The notes: generated by a model from the letters alone, not told the origin. A stretch of DNA of 64,000 bases from Dipteronia dyeriana (GCA_032871835.1 CM065295.1:62865687-62929686); one strand, 5' to 3'. Shown: positions 21,961 through 34,539, counted from the first letter of the stretch. Made by a program: numbers and translations.

Positions 21961-23518
21961 TGATATGAGAGGTAAGTCTTTGCCATCTAGTTAGATATTT
22001 TAATATTTTAATGGTTATACAATATTTATATAGGTTATTAAATTTTCTTTGATTATTTTAAATCAAAATTTTATTGGAACAAAAAATTTGCTTGATAAAT
22101 TTAAACTTCATTTCACCGATCAAAATTTTAATTTCTATAATAGACATCATAATATACTATATAATATAAAAATAACTACTTCTTATGTGAAAGCGGTATG
22201 TAGTATCTATTTAATATTATTAATAAATTATTTTTCATTCATTTATTTAATATTCATATCATATTCAAAATAACTAGATCTAATTATAATCATAACAATA
22301 ATAATAGTGCTATTTTATTATTTAAGAATAGTCACTTATCATTTATAAGTGACATGTGTTATTAATTATTTAATTATATTATATTATCATATTATATAAT
22401 ATAAAAATAGTTATATCTCATTTGAAAGCGACACTTGGCATCTAATTAATATTATTAATAAGTTGTTTTTATTCTTTTATTTAATAATTATATCATATTA
22501 AAAATAGCTATTTCTGCACATCTTCTCTTAATAGAGATGGTTGTATATCTCCCTTCCACAATATGAATTTTATAAGTATGTATAAGAAGTTTTCTCTCGG
22601 TTTGTGAGAACAGTCGGTAGTTTATATTGTTACTGTTTTTTAATATGATGATATCATATATAATAATAATAATCATCATAATAATAATATAATTTATATG
22701 GTTATATAGTATCATATATTAAATTATTTTTTATTTTTGTTAAAAAGTTAAAAGGTTAAAATATTTGTAATGCTATTATTATTAATTGCTAATTAATGTA
22801 ATTATTTTTTTTTTGCTAAATCGATAAAGAGCCACAATCTTTATAATGTTGTTATGATATAATTAATTACTAATTGATTGTAATATTTTTTAATAGCTAA
22901 AGCGATACATGGCCGTTGAAAATATGTTGGGACTTTTGTTTTAATTAGTATTAAACCATTAATAAAATATTACTATAAACCATTATAGATATCATTTAAT
23001 ATGATTAATTTCAAATTAATATTTGATGTGTAATTGACATTTGCTTTTCTCATTTCAATTAGATTATTTGTAATGTAATTTATGTCATTCATTTTATACC
23101 CATTCCCTATCCTTCTCCCTCCCTCCGGTTTATTTGTCACCAATCATTGCAAACTCTTAATCCTCCACTACAAGTTACTTCTTATCCAATTCGTGTTTAA
23201 ACATCTCCACACAAACCTTTTTTTTTATCTTTTATGTTTCTAATATAGATTTTTTAAATTTGTAAATTGTTAATGTTTATTTTATATGGTTTTTCCATTC
23301 AATTCGTGAATTTCATTTGTTTATAAATGTGAAGAAATAGTACTTCATCATTTGTTCATCAATACATACCAACCTAGTTTCATTCATAATATTGTCTTAA
23401 CACATTTCTCTATATGTCACTAATTTAGATTAATTCCTCATATGTTTTTTTTAGAACATTTCAAATCTTTTTGCTATGGCCATTGCCATCACTTAAAAGG
23501 TACATTGTTCGAACCTTT

Positions 23519-23520
<2 letters not shown>
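21961..23520. other. AT-rich spacer with imperfect repeats
   Basis: No gene seen. Two imperfect ~120-bp copies at about 22152-22277 and 22390-22508 share ATATAATATAAAAATA, TGAAAGCG and TTAATATTATTAATAA. The stretch at 22060-22150 (ATCAAAATTTTAATTTCTAT) recurs at 46880-46950, so it belongs to a dispersed AT-rich family. Confidence 0.55.
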
Positions 23521-23562
<42 letters not shown>

Positions 23563-23629
23563 CTCTTTTAGAATTAATTCTTGCCCTTTTTTTTGTACCA
23601 CTTTGTTAATATGCTAATATATATATAAA

Positions 23630-23797
23630 TTTTCAAGTCAGTGTGCATTGATATAAATTCGTCAGTGCGTTGAATGTGGACAATTAGATTTACATACTTT
23701 GACTCAAAGTGTATGCACTTATCAAAACTTCTCCATAATCAATGGTCCACATGCAACGCACTGATATAACTTATATCATTGCGCACTGACTGGAAAA
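23630..23797. mobile_element. MITE-like element M2 with long inverted repeats, inside TA tracts
   Basis: This 168-bp element has ~50-bp terminal inverted repeats: the left end TTTTCAAGTCAGTGTGCATT, GATATAA pairs with the right end, whose complement reads TTTTCCAGTCAGTGCGCAAT, GATATAA. The next blocks (CAGTGCGTTGAATGTGGAC and its partner) also pair, so the single strand could fold into a long hairpin. It is flanked by TA-rich tracts on both sides (23610-23629 and 23801-23832). The centre (TTTACATACTTTGACT, TATGCACTTATCAAAAC) matches M3. Confidence 0.8.
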
Positions 23798-23798
23798 C

Positions 23799-23846
<48 letters not shown>

Positions 23847-23879
23847 GTATGTATATGTATATGTATATCTATATATTGG

Positions 23880-25330
23880 GTGGTAATATGGGTCACGACA
23901 CCAACACGATTATTGCGGATTTAGATTGAGGATAAACGGATCATGTCAATAATCTTGTCAACCTGTCTAACCCATTTCATAAACGGGTTGTGGTCATGTT
24001 GACCTATCGTGCTGCAAGTTGATACGATTGATAGGGGTAAAAATATAATTTCACTATCTCATAAGGATATACATATAATTTTACCGTTTCATATTAATAG
24101 AAAAGGAAACTCTAGTCAAACTCCACCAAACCCTAACAGCATACACTCTTTCTCTTTTTCTCTCATCTCACAACTCACATCTTAGATTCTCACATCTCTC
24201 TTTTTGGAAAAATCTCAAGAACAGAGACTGAGACGGCCTCTCTCCATCTACCAACGCTGCAGCCTGTTCAATCTGTAGATTTTCCACCAGCAGGTCAACC
24301 ACGCCACCAATCGGCTCCTTCACGTAGCAGGTCAGGATTGGTTTGTGGGTTTTAGTGGATTTGTGTTGAAGTTTGGAATGGGTTTTAATGGATTTAAAAT
24401 GGGTGTTCGATTGTGGTTGATTTTTTAGATTTTTATTTATTTTTTATGTAATATATTTCTTTTGAAAATTATTAAGAGAGTTTCTTTTTTCAATAGATTT
24501 TCTCATCATATTAATTTCATCATAAACCTCATGACAGGGATTGCTTTTTCATTCATCTTATTAGCTTAGCTTAGATCTCTTACTCTGTAACTTTTTATTA
24601 TGTTTTCATTTTTTGGATTTCACTCACTATTGTATATATGTACCGACTACTATATTACGATTAATGTTGCATGTGTAAAATATTTTTGCTCCATATATGT
24701 CATAGGAAAATCTTCATTTAACTTATTATTTGATGGTTCTGCAAACAACCGATCAATTCTTTATTTGCATAAATCTAAATGGTTTCTGCATTTGTTAATA
24801 TCTATAATCTATATATATCTTGCTGGTGTCTGCGGTAGTCTACTGCTTACGTGAAATACCATGGTCTTTTAAATTTTTATGAATTACGGATTTCGTTTGT
24901 CTTTAATATCACTGTTGGACTTGTATTTGGATATTTATTTAATCATATCAGTTGTATAATTGGATATTTATTTAATCATATATATTTAATTGCATCAATT
25001 GTATGTTTTTATTTGACTAATTTTTCTGTTTATTTAATATGATAAATGTATTAAAATGTTTAAACGGATCAATAAATGGGTTGAATGGGTTAATTATTCA
25101 TTTTTTTAAACGTGTCCAACAACACGATTTGACTCGTATAATAAAGAGATTAGCTGTGTCGTGTCGTGTTGACCCATATATAATCGTGTTCGTGTTTAGG
25201 GGATCAGACCAATTTAATAAATGGGTAGTGTACTTGTGTTCGTGTCGTCTCATGTCAACGATAAACGGATCATGTTCGTGTTTGGGAAGAAATTTAGGAA
25301 AAAATTATAAAAAAATTTGGAAAGCCTAGC
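23880..25330 (+). repeat. Dispersed repeat R1, copy 3 (possibly full length)
   Basis: The right part (24900-25330) carries the R1 landmarks: TTTAATTGCATCA, ATGGGTTGAATGGGTTAATT, GTGTCGTGTCGTGTTGACCC, ATATATAATCGTGTTCGTG and GATAAACGGATCATG. The left part (23890-24020) has similar words, some inverted (CAACACGATTATTGCGG, ATAAACGGATCATGTC, AACGGGTTGTGG), suggesting related ends of one ~1.45-kb element. Between them, 24110-24360 looks like a plant 5' leader (AAACCCTAACAGC, long CTCTTTCTC runs, a GC-richer stretch), perhaps captured host DNA. Small ORFs at 24600-25042 have no recognisable content. Confidence 0.6.
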
Positions 25331-25350
25331 CTTACTTTATATATATATAT

Positions 25351-25497
25351 AAAGACTTTGAATGTGAACTACTTATTTATAAAAGAGTTTTGACAAGTGC
25401 ATATATATCAAGTTAAAGTATGTAAAATGAGTGACTCACATTCAATGTCCTTATATGATTTCATCGGTGCGGTGCGCACTTATGTAAAAAATTTTGA
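25351..25497 (-). mobile_element. MITE-like element M3 inside a TA microsatellite
   Basis: About 147 bp between (TA)n tracts at 25338-25350 and 25498-25511. Its reverse complement aligns with M1 (TTACATAAGTGCGCAC, ATATAAGGACATTGAATGTG, AGTCACTCATTTTA) and with the core of M2 (TTTACATACTTTAACTTG, TATGCACTTGTCAAAAC). Confidence 0.75.
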
Positions 25498-25511
25498 TAT
25501 ATATATATATT

Positions 25512-26066
25512 GCTTTTGAAAAGTTAAAATCTGATTATTTAATAATTTTGACATAAAAAAGATGCTTGATAAAATTTTCAAAAGTGATTTTTTGAGAATC
25601 CGTGTTTAGTTGACAGCAACTTTAAGAAACAAGTAGGGGTTACTTTTACAAAATGATTATGATAGAATCTTGTTTAATTTAATAATTTATTTTAAAGACT
25701 AAATTATCCATATGAACTTAACATAAATATAAATATATTTTATATTTAATTTCATATGATTTAATTTTATTAGTTCATCATTGATTAAATATAAGATTAA
25801 TTAAAAAATAATGTATTCATCTTCTCAACTCAATTCCGGAATAAACACCCAAACTGAGAACTTGGAATAAAACCCTAAAACTTATCTTTTTCGCAATCTA
25901 CTTCTTCTCTGCCATTCTACTTTTTTAGCAACACACACAATAGTCAAATCCATAATTAATGGGATAGTGAATGGAATGAAGAGTCAATTCTATAACTAAT
26001 TAGTGAGATAATTAATAAATTTTCTTAATGAACTAAAAATAAAATAAAATAACTTACCAAATATTT

Positions 26067-26109
<43 letters not shown>

Positions 26110-28580
26110 GTTAAATAATTAACAATATTTTTAAAAATAATAATAATAATTTATAGTCTGTTAGTAAAAAAAGTATGGTTTGTCTTTTAATCCTACCAAA
26201 TAATGGAATATTTAAAAAAATAATTAATATTTAAAAATCAATTTATTCATTATCCTACTAATAATGAGATTGTCTTTTGATTTTCTTTAAAAAAAAATAT
26301 GAGATTGCCTTTGATTGTCTATGGATTTATGATTTATTATAAAAAAACATAGAATACTATTTGAATACAGTACTTTTTAGACTAAATAAGACTAAAACAA
26401 AGTCACATTGTACTAACCAATCTATTTATTTATGACTTCAAAATTCAAATACTTAATAATTCTATTTTTTTCTTGAAAAAAAAAAACTTTCAAGAAGCTT
26501 AACAATTTTAAAATATCAATTACCTTATATTAAAGGCTTCGTAATAATAATGTATATTAATTCTTTATTTTGTCATAACTCGTATACTTAAGAAAATAAT
26601 TAATTTAAAAAGTATACAAATTTATTGATTCTATCTTAAAGAATTGTAATAATTTTTAATATATATATATTACTAAAAAGATAGAGATGAGTCAAATTTA
26701 GTTAATACAATATATAATTTTCAATTCACCAATATAATAAATAGTAAATCACAAAATCAATAGGTAATCAAGAGAAAATCTCGTTAATGCAATAAAAAAA
26801 ATGTTAACCGATCACATAATCGAATTTTAAACAATTAATAACAATTAATATTTATAATAGCAATCAAATTGTCAATTCACCTACTTTGTTGAGATCTTTA
26901 AGGATCGGATTTAGACTATTCTACATTTACATATATAAATTTGTTTTGAAAAGTAGTTATTACCATTTATTAAAAAAAAAGTATTTTCAAGTAAATTGGA
27001 GTGTATTTAGAAGTTTTATAGTTATGTTTTTTTTATTTACAATATTTTTTTACTCTAGAAATAGTTATAGAATTATTCATTTTCTTTTTAAACTCCATAG
27101 AGATTATTGTCAAACCTAGTGATAAATTAATTTATTTTTCCACACTTATTTTCTAAAGACATTCCATTTTTTTTTACTTTTATTTATTGTTCACGTGTCC
27201 TCTCATATACGATTCAATACGAAAATAAATAAATAAAAAGTGAAAACTTTTATTGAAATGTAAATAGTAGTGGAGTTATTTTTATTTATTATTGTGCAAA
27301 AAAATTATTTATTACCAATTATAAAAATAATATTATTGAATTTCATATATTTAGGAAATGAATCAATTGAATTGAATGGAATAGTTAATGTTTTTAATAT
27401 CATACCATTAATATTTGATTACATATTTTTATTTTAAATTTTTGTTGTGTTATATTAATATATTAATATTGATATTTTTTAAAAAAAATTAGCATTAATT
27501 CCATAACAAATGAATTACCATTAATTTGGTATTTACAATTGATATTTTAATTTGCTTTGAAAAATATGTATTAATTATCATTTACCGTATAAGAATAGTT
27601 AAAATTCAATTTTTTTTAAAATAATCATAGTGTATTTAATGCATATTTAATACACTCTAAAAAACCAAAAAGAAAAGAAAACAAAAATGTTAAAAATATA
27701 ATGGAAAAAAAAATATAAAAAATATGTGTAAATTTCCTTATAAAAAAAAAATTGGGTAGATATAATTTGTTTTTAAAAGAGGCAATACATTTGTATATTT
27801 AAAACCAAAGACTACAACCCAAATATTTATCTATAGTAGTAGTTTATCTATCGAATCCATCATCCATAAGTACAGATCACCTCACAAATCTCAACCAATC
27901 CATTGATTTTCCAGCATTGGTGGTGATGAGCGGGATGCTAGCCTTTCCGGAGGGTTGTATAACGAACAACAGCTAATTGAAAATTCTAGTCTACCAAAGT
28001 TAAAATTCCTTGTTTCATGTTTTGTTAACTAAAACAAACATGAAAAGATACTGAAATACGTCACAACAATAACCAATCCAAGATTACATTTTTAACTACT
28101 AAAGTATTTCATAAAAAAAAACAATAAGATAAGAAAATGATACATGAGAATGATGTAAGGTTTTCTGCAAGAGGCATTTGACAATCATTGTAACAAAAAA
28201 AAACTAATAGATTAAAATTATTCAACCAAATATTAAAAAAAATCGGTAGAAATTGCTCTCACCTCCCAATACCAACCAATACTCCACCGTTTGGGTGTTG
28301 AGAGTCAATGGAATGAGTTGAAAAAAAAATTAAGATTTTTGATGGCTTTTATAGAGAAATCGAGAAAGATGAGAGGGATTTCGGATATTATGATTATACA
28401 ATTTGATTGAATAAACATAAAGCCTATTCAAAAGAAGAATATGATGGGGTTTTGTGTTTTTTTTAAAGGATGGTGTATATGTTTTAAAAAAAGATATATG
28501 AAGAGTTTAAATAATTGTTATCTTGTTTCATAATTATAATCAAATTGTCTATTTATCTTGCCTTATTAATATATATATAT
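25512..28580. other. AT-rich spacer, no gene seen
   Basis: About 3 kb of AT-rich DNA without a recognisable gene. It has TA tracts (26066-26104, 26660-26670). A single divergent monomer of the ~325-bp repeat found at 48380-49650 lies at about 26040-26330 (TTACCAAATATTTTATATA; GGTTTGTCTTTTAATCCTAC). A GC-richer patch near 27850-27960 has no readable frame. Confidence 0.6.
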
Positions 28581-29747
28581 TGTTAATAGCCACATTTGGC
28601 TAAGGAACAAAGGTAAATTTTCTACTCTCCAAGCAAGGGTCCGAATTCAGCAGGGTACCGAGGTTCCTAGGGTCGGGCTGCCATACAACCTGTAGAAGCG
28701 AGGCAAGGTCACCCGCAACCTAGACACACTTCAGGTGAAGCCCAACAATAACAGATTGAGCTCCTTACATCGAAATAAGAGCCCGAAGCAAGATCGATAC
28801 GGGAAGACCTAGGCTCCCTGAGGTCAAAATAGCTCGCGACCTCGTCAGAAGCCCACCACCTTCTCCAGATGCACAAAGAGACCTACAAGAGCATCGATTT
28901 TGTCATACAGTATCACTCCATTTCACCAAGGGAAGAACCGAATCTATCCAAGCAGGTATGTGGAAACTCGCAGAAGCTCTGTTACCACTAAAGAGCACTG
29001 GCATGGTTATTTCGAGCTCCAAATGGGACCTGGAAATATCAGATCAAGCTCCTAATACCAAGACAGAAACATAGATGTACCTCGCCATTCAAGATAGCAA
29101 ACGCCATATTTGATGACCTCCATGATGCATCTCACCAGGGCATTTTACAGAATCGCCTTCACTCTCTAACTTGCATTAAAACGCTACGTACGTACAGGGC
29201 AAGTGATTGAGTCAAAAGAGAAAATAAACTTATCTCCCTCCAAGATATCATCGAATATTTTATCGAGCCAAAGTCAATGACATTAAATTAGGATATCCCA
29301 CTCGATAAGGAGAGATTCGATTCAGAAATTAATGGCAGGAGAATCACGAGTTTAACCTAGTTAGACTGTGTATAAATACACCCAAGCTTGCATGAGGAAA
29401 ATAAGAGAAAAATAGAGCTTTGCCTTGGCCTAAATTCTATTCACAGAACACGACCACAATTGTTATCTACTTATTGACAGACACAAAGCTACCATACCCC
29501 TTGTACCCAAGAGAGATTGTGAGTTTTCGAGTGATTTCTATAAATGACGTGTGATTCATTTAACAGTAATAGAGTAATGCCATTTTCCTTTATGTATCTT
29601 TAATACAATGTGTTATCACTCACCTTCAAATACCACCACATGCATAAACCAGGTAACGAAGGTACCAACCCGGACCGCGACCTTAGAGGTAGTGGTCTCG
29701 ATGGTCCTAACTGAAATTCCTTATCCCGAGTGAATTTTCGGTTAACA
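28581..29747 (+). repeat. 5' LTR of element B
   Basis: This 1167-bp LTR starts TGTTAATAGCC and ends GGTTAACA, giving the six-base inverted ends TGTTAA/TTAACA. It sits directly after a TA tract (28569-28580). The element's 3' LTR is absent, so the start is inferred from the TG/CA ends and the primer site. Confidence 0.85.
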
Positions 29748-29750
29748 CTT

Positions 29751-29771
29751 TCTGGCAACGTCTGTGGGGAA
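29751..29771 (+). other. Primer-binding site of element B
   Basis: TCTGGCAACGTCTGTGGGG follows the LTR. It resembles the TGGCGCCGTCTGTGGGGA site of many dicot gypsy elements, with changes in the first half. Confidence 0.8.
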
Positions 29772-29997
29772 AAACCCACACCCAATTTATACAAAGTCTA
29801 TATGTTTGTTGTTTTACAAGAATTATGAAGCTTTGATCCTCTCAAGGATAGCCCGAGGCTTAGGAGCAACAATCTACCGCATCAACCCTAAAAGTTCCAA
29901 AAAAAGGTAGGAAGTCTAGGCATCATAGCCAAGCTCAAGTACAACCAACCGCTGCACGGGCTCTAGGCCCCGCCTAGTGATAAGCCAGGTCGTGCTC

Positions 29998-31560
29998 GAT
30001 CAAAAGGCAATGGTCTTCGTGGAAAATGTCTGCCTTCGTTTGCTAGCGGAAGGAATCAAGACTCAGCCAGTAAATTCCCATATTCAATGGGAAACGAGCA
30101 GACATGGAGCCTGGTAGCCTGCCTTTGATCGGTTGGGACCTCTCCCACCGGTACTGATTGGTAACATGACGGGACCTCAACCTTTAATCAGAGATAAATT
30201 GAGGCACATGCCCCCAGTTTCTTACAGGCCATCGTGTTACCAACCTTGGTGGGTCAAATCTACAGCAGATGTGTTACCACGGGAGCAGCGTGAAGACCCT
30301 CACCCTGCAGCTTCCATGAAGGAATCCCGGTCTATAAAATAAGGTAACCAGCAAAGCCACCGGGTAGATCCCCCTCGTGGAGAGGACAGGGTTGAGGTCT
30401 CTAGTTCATAGGAAGGATCTGATAGCGAGGGATCCGAGGTCGATTCAAATAAGTTTAGGAAAAAGCGCCTGAGGGATTAGTTGGCGAAGCTATATAGAAG
30501 GATCCAGTAGATAAAGAAGGGGCAACACAAGGAATCCAAGAAGGATCATTTTAGTTAAATGAATGTCTCCTTCACTAGAAGGATCAGAGAAGCTGAACTC
30601 CTACCAAAATTCAAGATACCAGTAAATAAGTTCTCCAGAATTGAGGACCCTCTGAGCCATCTGAAGAGCTTCGTCCAGTAAATGGAAGTCCATAATACCA
30701 CCAGGGCTGCCATATGCATGATTTTCCCTACCACCTTAACTGATTATACAAAGACTTGGTTCAGGAAGCTGCCCGTTGGAAGCGTGGATTTTTTCACAAA
30801 GCTATCAAGCAACTTTTGCTCATTGTTTCAGGGGGTCAAACCACGCCCAAAGGATCCCATATCAATATGTGGTCCAAGAATGAGAGGAAACTCTCCACTA
30901 TTACGTGAAACATTTTCATAAAGAAGTCATCCAGATGAGAGTTTTTATCGAGAAAGAGACCCTTGCCAACTTCCAGCGAAACTTGTGGGCTGTCAAACTT
31001 TTTCAATCTTTAGCCAAGCGACCTCTAGAGACCTACCAAGAGGCCTACAATTGGGCTCTCGAGCAGGTTGAGATTGATGAATAACTCAAGGTCAAAATGG
31101 AGCATGACGATATGATAACAGCGAAGTGCTAGAAGAAAGAGGCATCCAAACCTACGTCAGCTTAGAAAACCCAAAACAAACTCCCCAACAGGTCAACGTA
31201 TCGTTTCCCCCATTCTCAACCTAGGTAAGAGCAGTACCCGATAAGGTGAACCCCTTCGCGAGCTTCGTTTCCTCCAAGGACTGTATCCCTAGTACCAAAA
31301 GATGAGAGAGGGTACAATCATTATACCCCATTAAATGCATTTCGCGAAACAAACTACCTTACCATTCCGGACAAGAGGCAACTTTAGAAGCCAGCACCCA
31401 TGAAAGCTCCAGCACATAAGAGGAACCGATACAAAAGACGTAGGGCACAACTCGTCAGAGTGTTATAGCTTGCGCAACCAGATTGAAGCTCTGGTGGGGG
31501 GAGGATGTCTGGTAGAATTCTTGCAACAGGTCAGGGATAACATCCAAACTAGAATGAAGG
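29998..31560 (+). pseudogene. Gag of element B
   Basis: Gag is scattered over several frames. Recognisable blocks are RRIREAELLPKFKIP, KFSRIEDPLSHLKSFVQ, MEVHNTTRAAICMIFPTTLT, YTKTWFRKLPVGSVDFFTKL, VIQMRVFIEKETLANFQRNL and LAKRPLETYQEAYNWALEQV. A half zinc finger, KDVGHNSSECYSLRNQIE, lies near 31430-31490; its first Cys-containing half is not readable. Several stops replace Trp or Gln codons. The order and spacing fit Tat Gag, but no long open frame remains. Confidence 0.8.
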
Positions 31561-31778
31561 TTCAAGCGGAGATCCATGATCATGCCGAAAAGAGAAAGAG
31601 GGAACAAAAGGATTTAATACAGTAAATCCATGTTATACATACCATCAGTGGAGGGCCCACCTTGGCTGGCAACTCTAACAATTTTAGAAAGAATCATGCA
31701 AGAAGATTTCCCACTTTGATGAAGGTCGGGGTATCTTCAAGGTCGACCAGAGCCCAGTAGGCCCGTCCCAGTCGGTCC

Positions 31779-32344
31779 AGATTACTTTCACAGAGGCAAA
31801 CGTCTACAACATTGTACAGCCCCACGATGATCCCATAGTAATCACAGTGCAGATTGCCAACTGCGTGATCCACCGCGTGCTCGTCGACACAGGCAGCAAT
31901 GTAGACATTCTCTTTAAAGACAACTTAGAGAAACTCAATTTGAAGCATTGGTGCTACAATAGATGCATAACCCCGTTGTACGGCTTCATTAGGGATTCGA
32001 TCATACGGAAAGGGTCAAAGATCCTTTCAATGATCGCTGGAACCGTACCCCTCCAACAAAATGTCATGACAGACTTCGTTGTGGTTGACACCCCGTCAAC
32101 CTACAACGTGATACTAGGAAGACCATTCCTATCATCCTTGAAGGGGGTCTTTTCCATCTACCAAAATGTCTTAAAGTTTCCGGTGGGGAACAAGGTGGGC
32201 AAGGTAAGCGGGAACCAACAAGCTGCCAAAAAATGTTATGCAGTGTCTGCCAATTCGACAGCTTTAGCGAAACAGTTCGTAAGTCGTAACGATCCAGGAT
32301 ATAGAAGCACTCAGGATTACCTTGGAAGATGTGAAGCTCGCTGA
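31779..32344 (+). pseudogene. Aspartic protease of element B
   Basis: Open for 165 codons from 31847, with coding sense running upstream to about 31779 (FTEANVYNIVQPHDDPIVIT). The active site RVLVDTGSNVDILFKDNLEK carries the catalytic Asp in DTGS. The second conserved block, DTPSTYNVILGRPFLSSLKG, is intact. It would process the Gag-Pol polyprotein. The domain itself looks whole; flanking parts of the polyprotein are broken. Confidence 0.9.
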
Positions 32345-32599
32345 TCATCCAGAGAATGACCCCCTGCTACTGGATGAGGAATAGCAAAGCAGAGAATGGG
32401 CTAGTGGGCACCCTGTAGATAAGCTAGAAGAGGTACTCATCAGAAATGATGACCTCTCCAAGGTTGTTAAGGTCGGAGCTACCCTTGAGCCAAGAGTGAA
32501 GGAAGGTTTGATCGAGCATCTCTGAGAATTCAATGACATTTTCGCTTGGAGCCATGGAGAGATGCTGGGAATCCTGATATCTTTGGCAGCTCACCGACT

Positions 32600-33240
32600 A
32601 GCAATATATCCAACCTTCAAGCTTATAAAGCAGAAGCGGCATCACTTTAATGTTTAGAGGAATGTTACGGTTCAAGATGAAGTGGACAAGTTGATCAAAG
32701 CAGGTTTCATTAGAGAAGCCGGTATCCTTAATGGATTTCCAACGTGGTCGTGGTCGTGGTCGTGGTCATAAAGGCAAATGGGAAGTGGTATATGTGTGTC
32801 GATTACACCGACCTCAATTGGGCGTGCCTAGAAGACAGCTTTCCTCTACCAAAAGTTGACCAGCTGGTGGATTCCACAACGGGAAACAAGCACCTTAGCT
32901 TTATGGACGCGTTCTCGGGGTACAACTAGATTATGATACACTTTACCGATCAAGACAAGACCAGCTTCATCATAGGGCAATGTTTGTATTGCTACAAGGT
33001 GATGCCTTTCGATCTCAAGAACGAGGGTGTTATCTACCAACGATTGGTCAACCGGTTATTCAAGCTGGAGATAGGAAAGATAATGGAGGTGTACATAGAC
33101 GATATGATCACCAAGTCTAGAAAAGCATAGGAACATCAAGACCATCTTTGTAGGACTTTTCAGGTAGTAAGGGAAAACCAAATGCTGCTGAACTTTGCCA
33201 AATACGCCTTCGGGGTGACTGCGGGAAAGTTCTTAGGTGT
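32600..33240 (+). pseudogene. Reverse transcriptase of element B
   Basis: Blocks in order: DEVDKLIKAGFIREA, KANGKWYMCVDYTDLNWAC, DSFPLPKVDQLVDSTTGNKH, LSFMDAFSGYN, then a stop (TAG where Gln is expected), TDQDKTSFIIGQCLYCYKVM, PFDLKNEGVIYQRLVN and the catalytic VYIDDMITKS. The YIDD box and the first catalytic Asp (FMDAFSG) are present. A second stop follows KSRKA (33128-33130, expected Trp or similar). A GTGGTC hexamer is repeated four times at 32744-32767, giving a run of valines just before KANGKW; the frame changes there. Non-functional. Confidence 0.9.
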
Positions 33241-33970
33241 GAATGATAAGGGAATCGAGACGAACCCGAAAAAGATCCAAGCTAACATGAACCTAGATTC
33301 TTCGACCACTGTCAAACAAGTCCAAGTGTTGACAGGGTGTATAGCAACACTCAACGGGTTCATTTTGCGTTCCACGGATAAATGTCTTCCCATATTCAAA
33401 GCCATCAAGCAGTCGAAGAACATGAAATTGGACCAAGACAGCGAGCGAGCTTTCCAAGATTTAAGGAATTACCTCGTCAGCCCATTGCTGCTAGTTAAGC
33501 CCATACCGGGAGAGGAGTTACAGATCTACCTGGCCGTGTCCTATACGGCAGTAAGTAGAGCTTTGGTTAAAGAGTGCGGGGATGGGGTCCAGCGACCTGT
33601 CTACTATGTTAGTCACACATTATTCAAGCCTGAGAAGAACTACCTCCTCTTTGAGAAGCTCGTCTTTGCCCTGGTTACTTTTACCAGGAAGTTTCGTCCA
33701 TATTTTCAAGCCCACACAGTGAAAGTGGTGATAGATCAACCCCTCCACCAATTCTTACAGAGGCCGGACGTATCCGAAATGCTAGTTCTATGGGTCTTAA
33801 CGCTCTCCCAGTTTGATCTGAAGTACAAGTCTCAAACAACAATCAAAGCTCAGGCCTTAACAGACTTTGTAGCTGAATTCTCAACCCTCTCAAGTGAAAA
33901 GACCAGGTCAGATGCTCCCCCCGTAGCATCAAATCCAATTCATGGGAAGCTTCCAAAGAACAGTAATTGA
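33182..33970 (+). pseudogene. RNase H domain of element B
   Basis: An open frame of 262 codons contains the RT thumb and connection (GVTAGKFLGV, GIETNPKKIQAN, VQVLTGCIATLNGFILRSTD) and the pol RNase H (ELQIYLAVSYTAVSRALVKE, QRPVYYVSHTLFKPEKNY, VTFTRKFRPYFQAHTVKV, LSQFDLKY, ALTDFVAEF). The expected first catalytic Asp position reads VSYTAVSRAL. In Tat elements this domain is often degenerate because the second RNase H takes over (family knowledge). It ends at a natural-looking linker before the next domain. Confidence 0.88.
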
Positions 33971-33984
33971 TCGGAATACTGTAA

Positions 33985-34312
33985 TACATGGATTCTCTAA
34001 ACCGACGGAGCATCCGGGCAAGCAAAGGAATGAGCCGGTATAGTCCTGATCGACCTTGAAAAGATGACATGCTACCACTGTTTTAGGTTCGAATTCAAAA
34101 CAACCAATAATAAAACAGAGTATGAAGCTCTCATAGCTGGAATGAAGGTCGCCATTGAGATTGGGGCTAATTATTTACACGCCAAGAGGGACTCGCTGCT
34201 CATCATCAACCAGGTTACCAGACTCTACCAAGCCAAGGGCGACAACATGGTTGCCTACCTGAAGCTGGTCCAACAACTAAGGAAGAGGTTTAAGGAGTTT
34301 CGGATTGAGTAG
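33985..34312 (+). pseudogene. Second (plant-type) RNase H of element B
   Basis: This extra RNase H is the mark of the Tat lineage and resembles cellular plant/archaeal RNase H. Visible are WIL, a stop, then TDGASG (first catalytic Asp), GIVLIDLEK, TTNNKTEYEALIAGMKVAIE (catalytic Glu) and AKRDSLLIINQVT (Asp; usually SDSQL). It ends LRKRFKEFRIE and a stop. It would cleave the RNA template during reverse transcription. The first stop and an adjacent TGA inactivate it. Confidence 0.87.
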
Positions 34313-34539
34313 ATACCTTGACAACAAAACCATCGGGAGGACGTCTTAGCAAAGATAGCTGCGAATGAGGGTCAAGCTCTACCTAGAAGAGTACCCATCC
34401 AGGTGATCACCAAGTCAAGCATAACAGCAGGAAAAGAAATCTGCCCCGTTGAACGGCTACCTTGTTGGATGGACCAGATAGTTGTCTACCTCCAGGAAGG
34501 AAAGCTTCCCGAAGATCACGACCAAGCTTGAAAAATCAA

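Noticed and set aside
24600..25042. Small hydrophobic ORFs in R1 copy 3
   Set aside because: AT-rich sequence readily gives Phe/Ile/Tyr/Leu runs that mimic membrane segments; not shared with other R1 copies.
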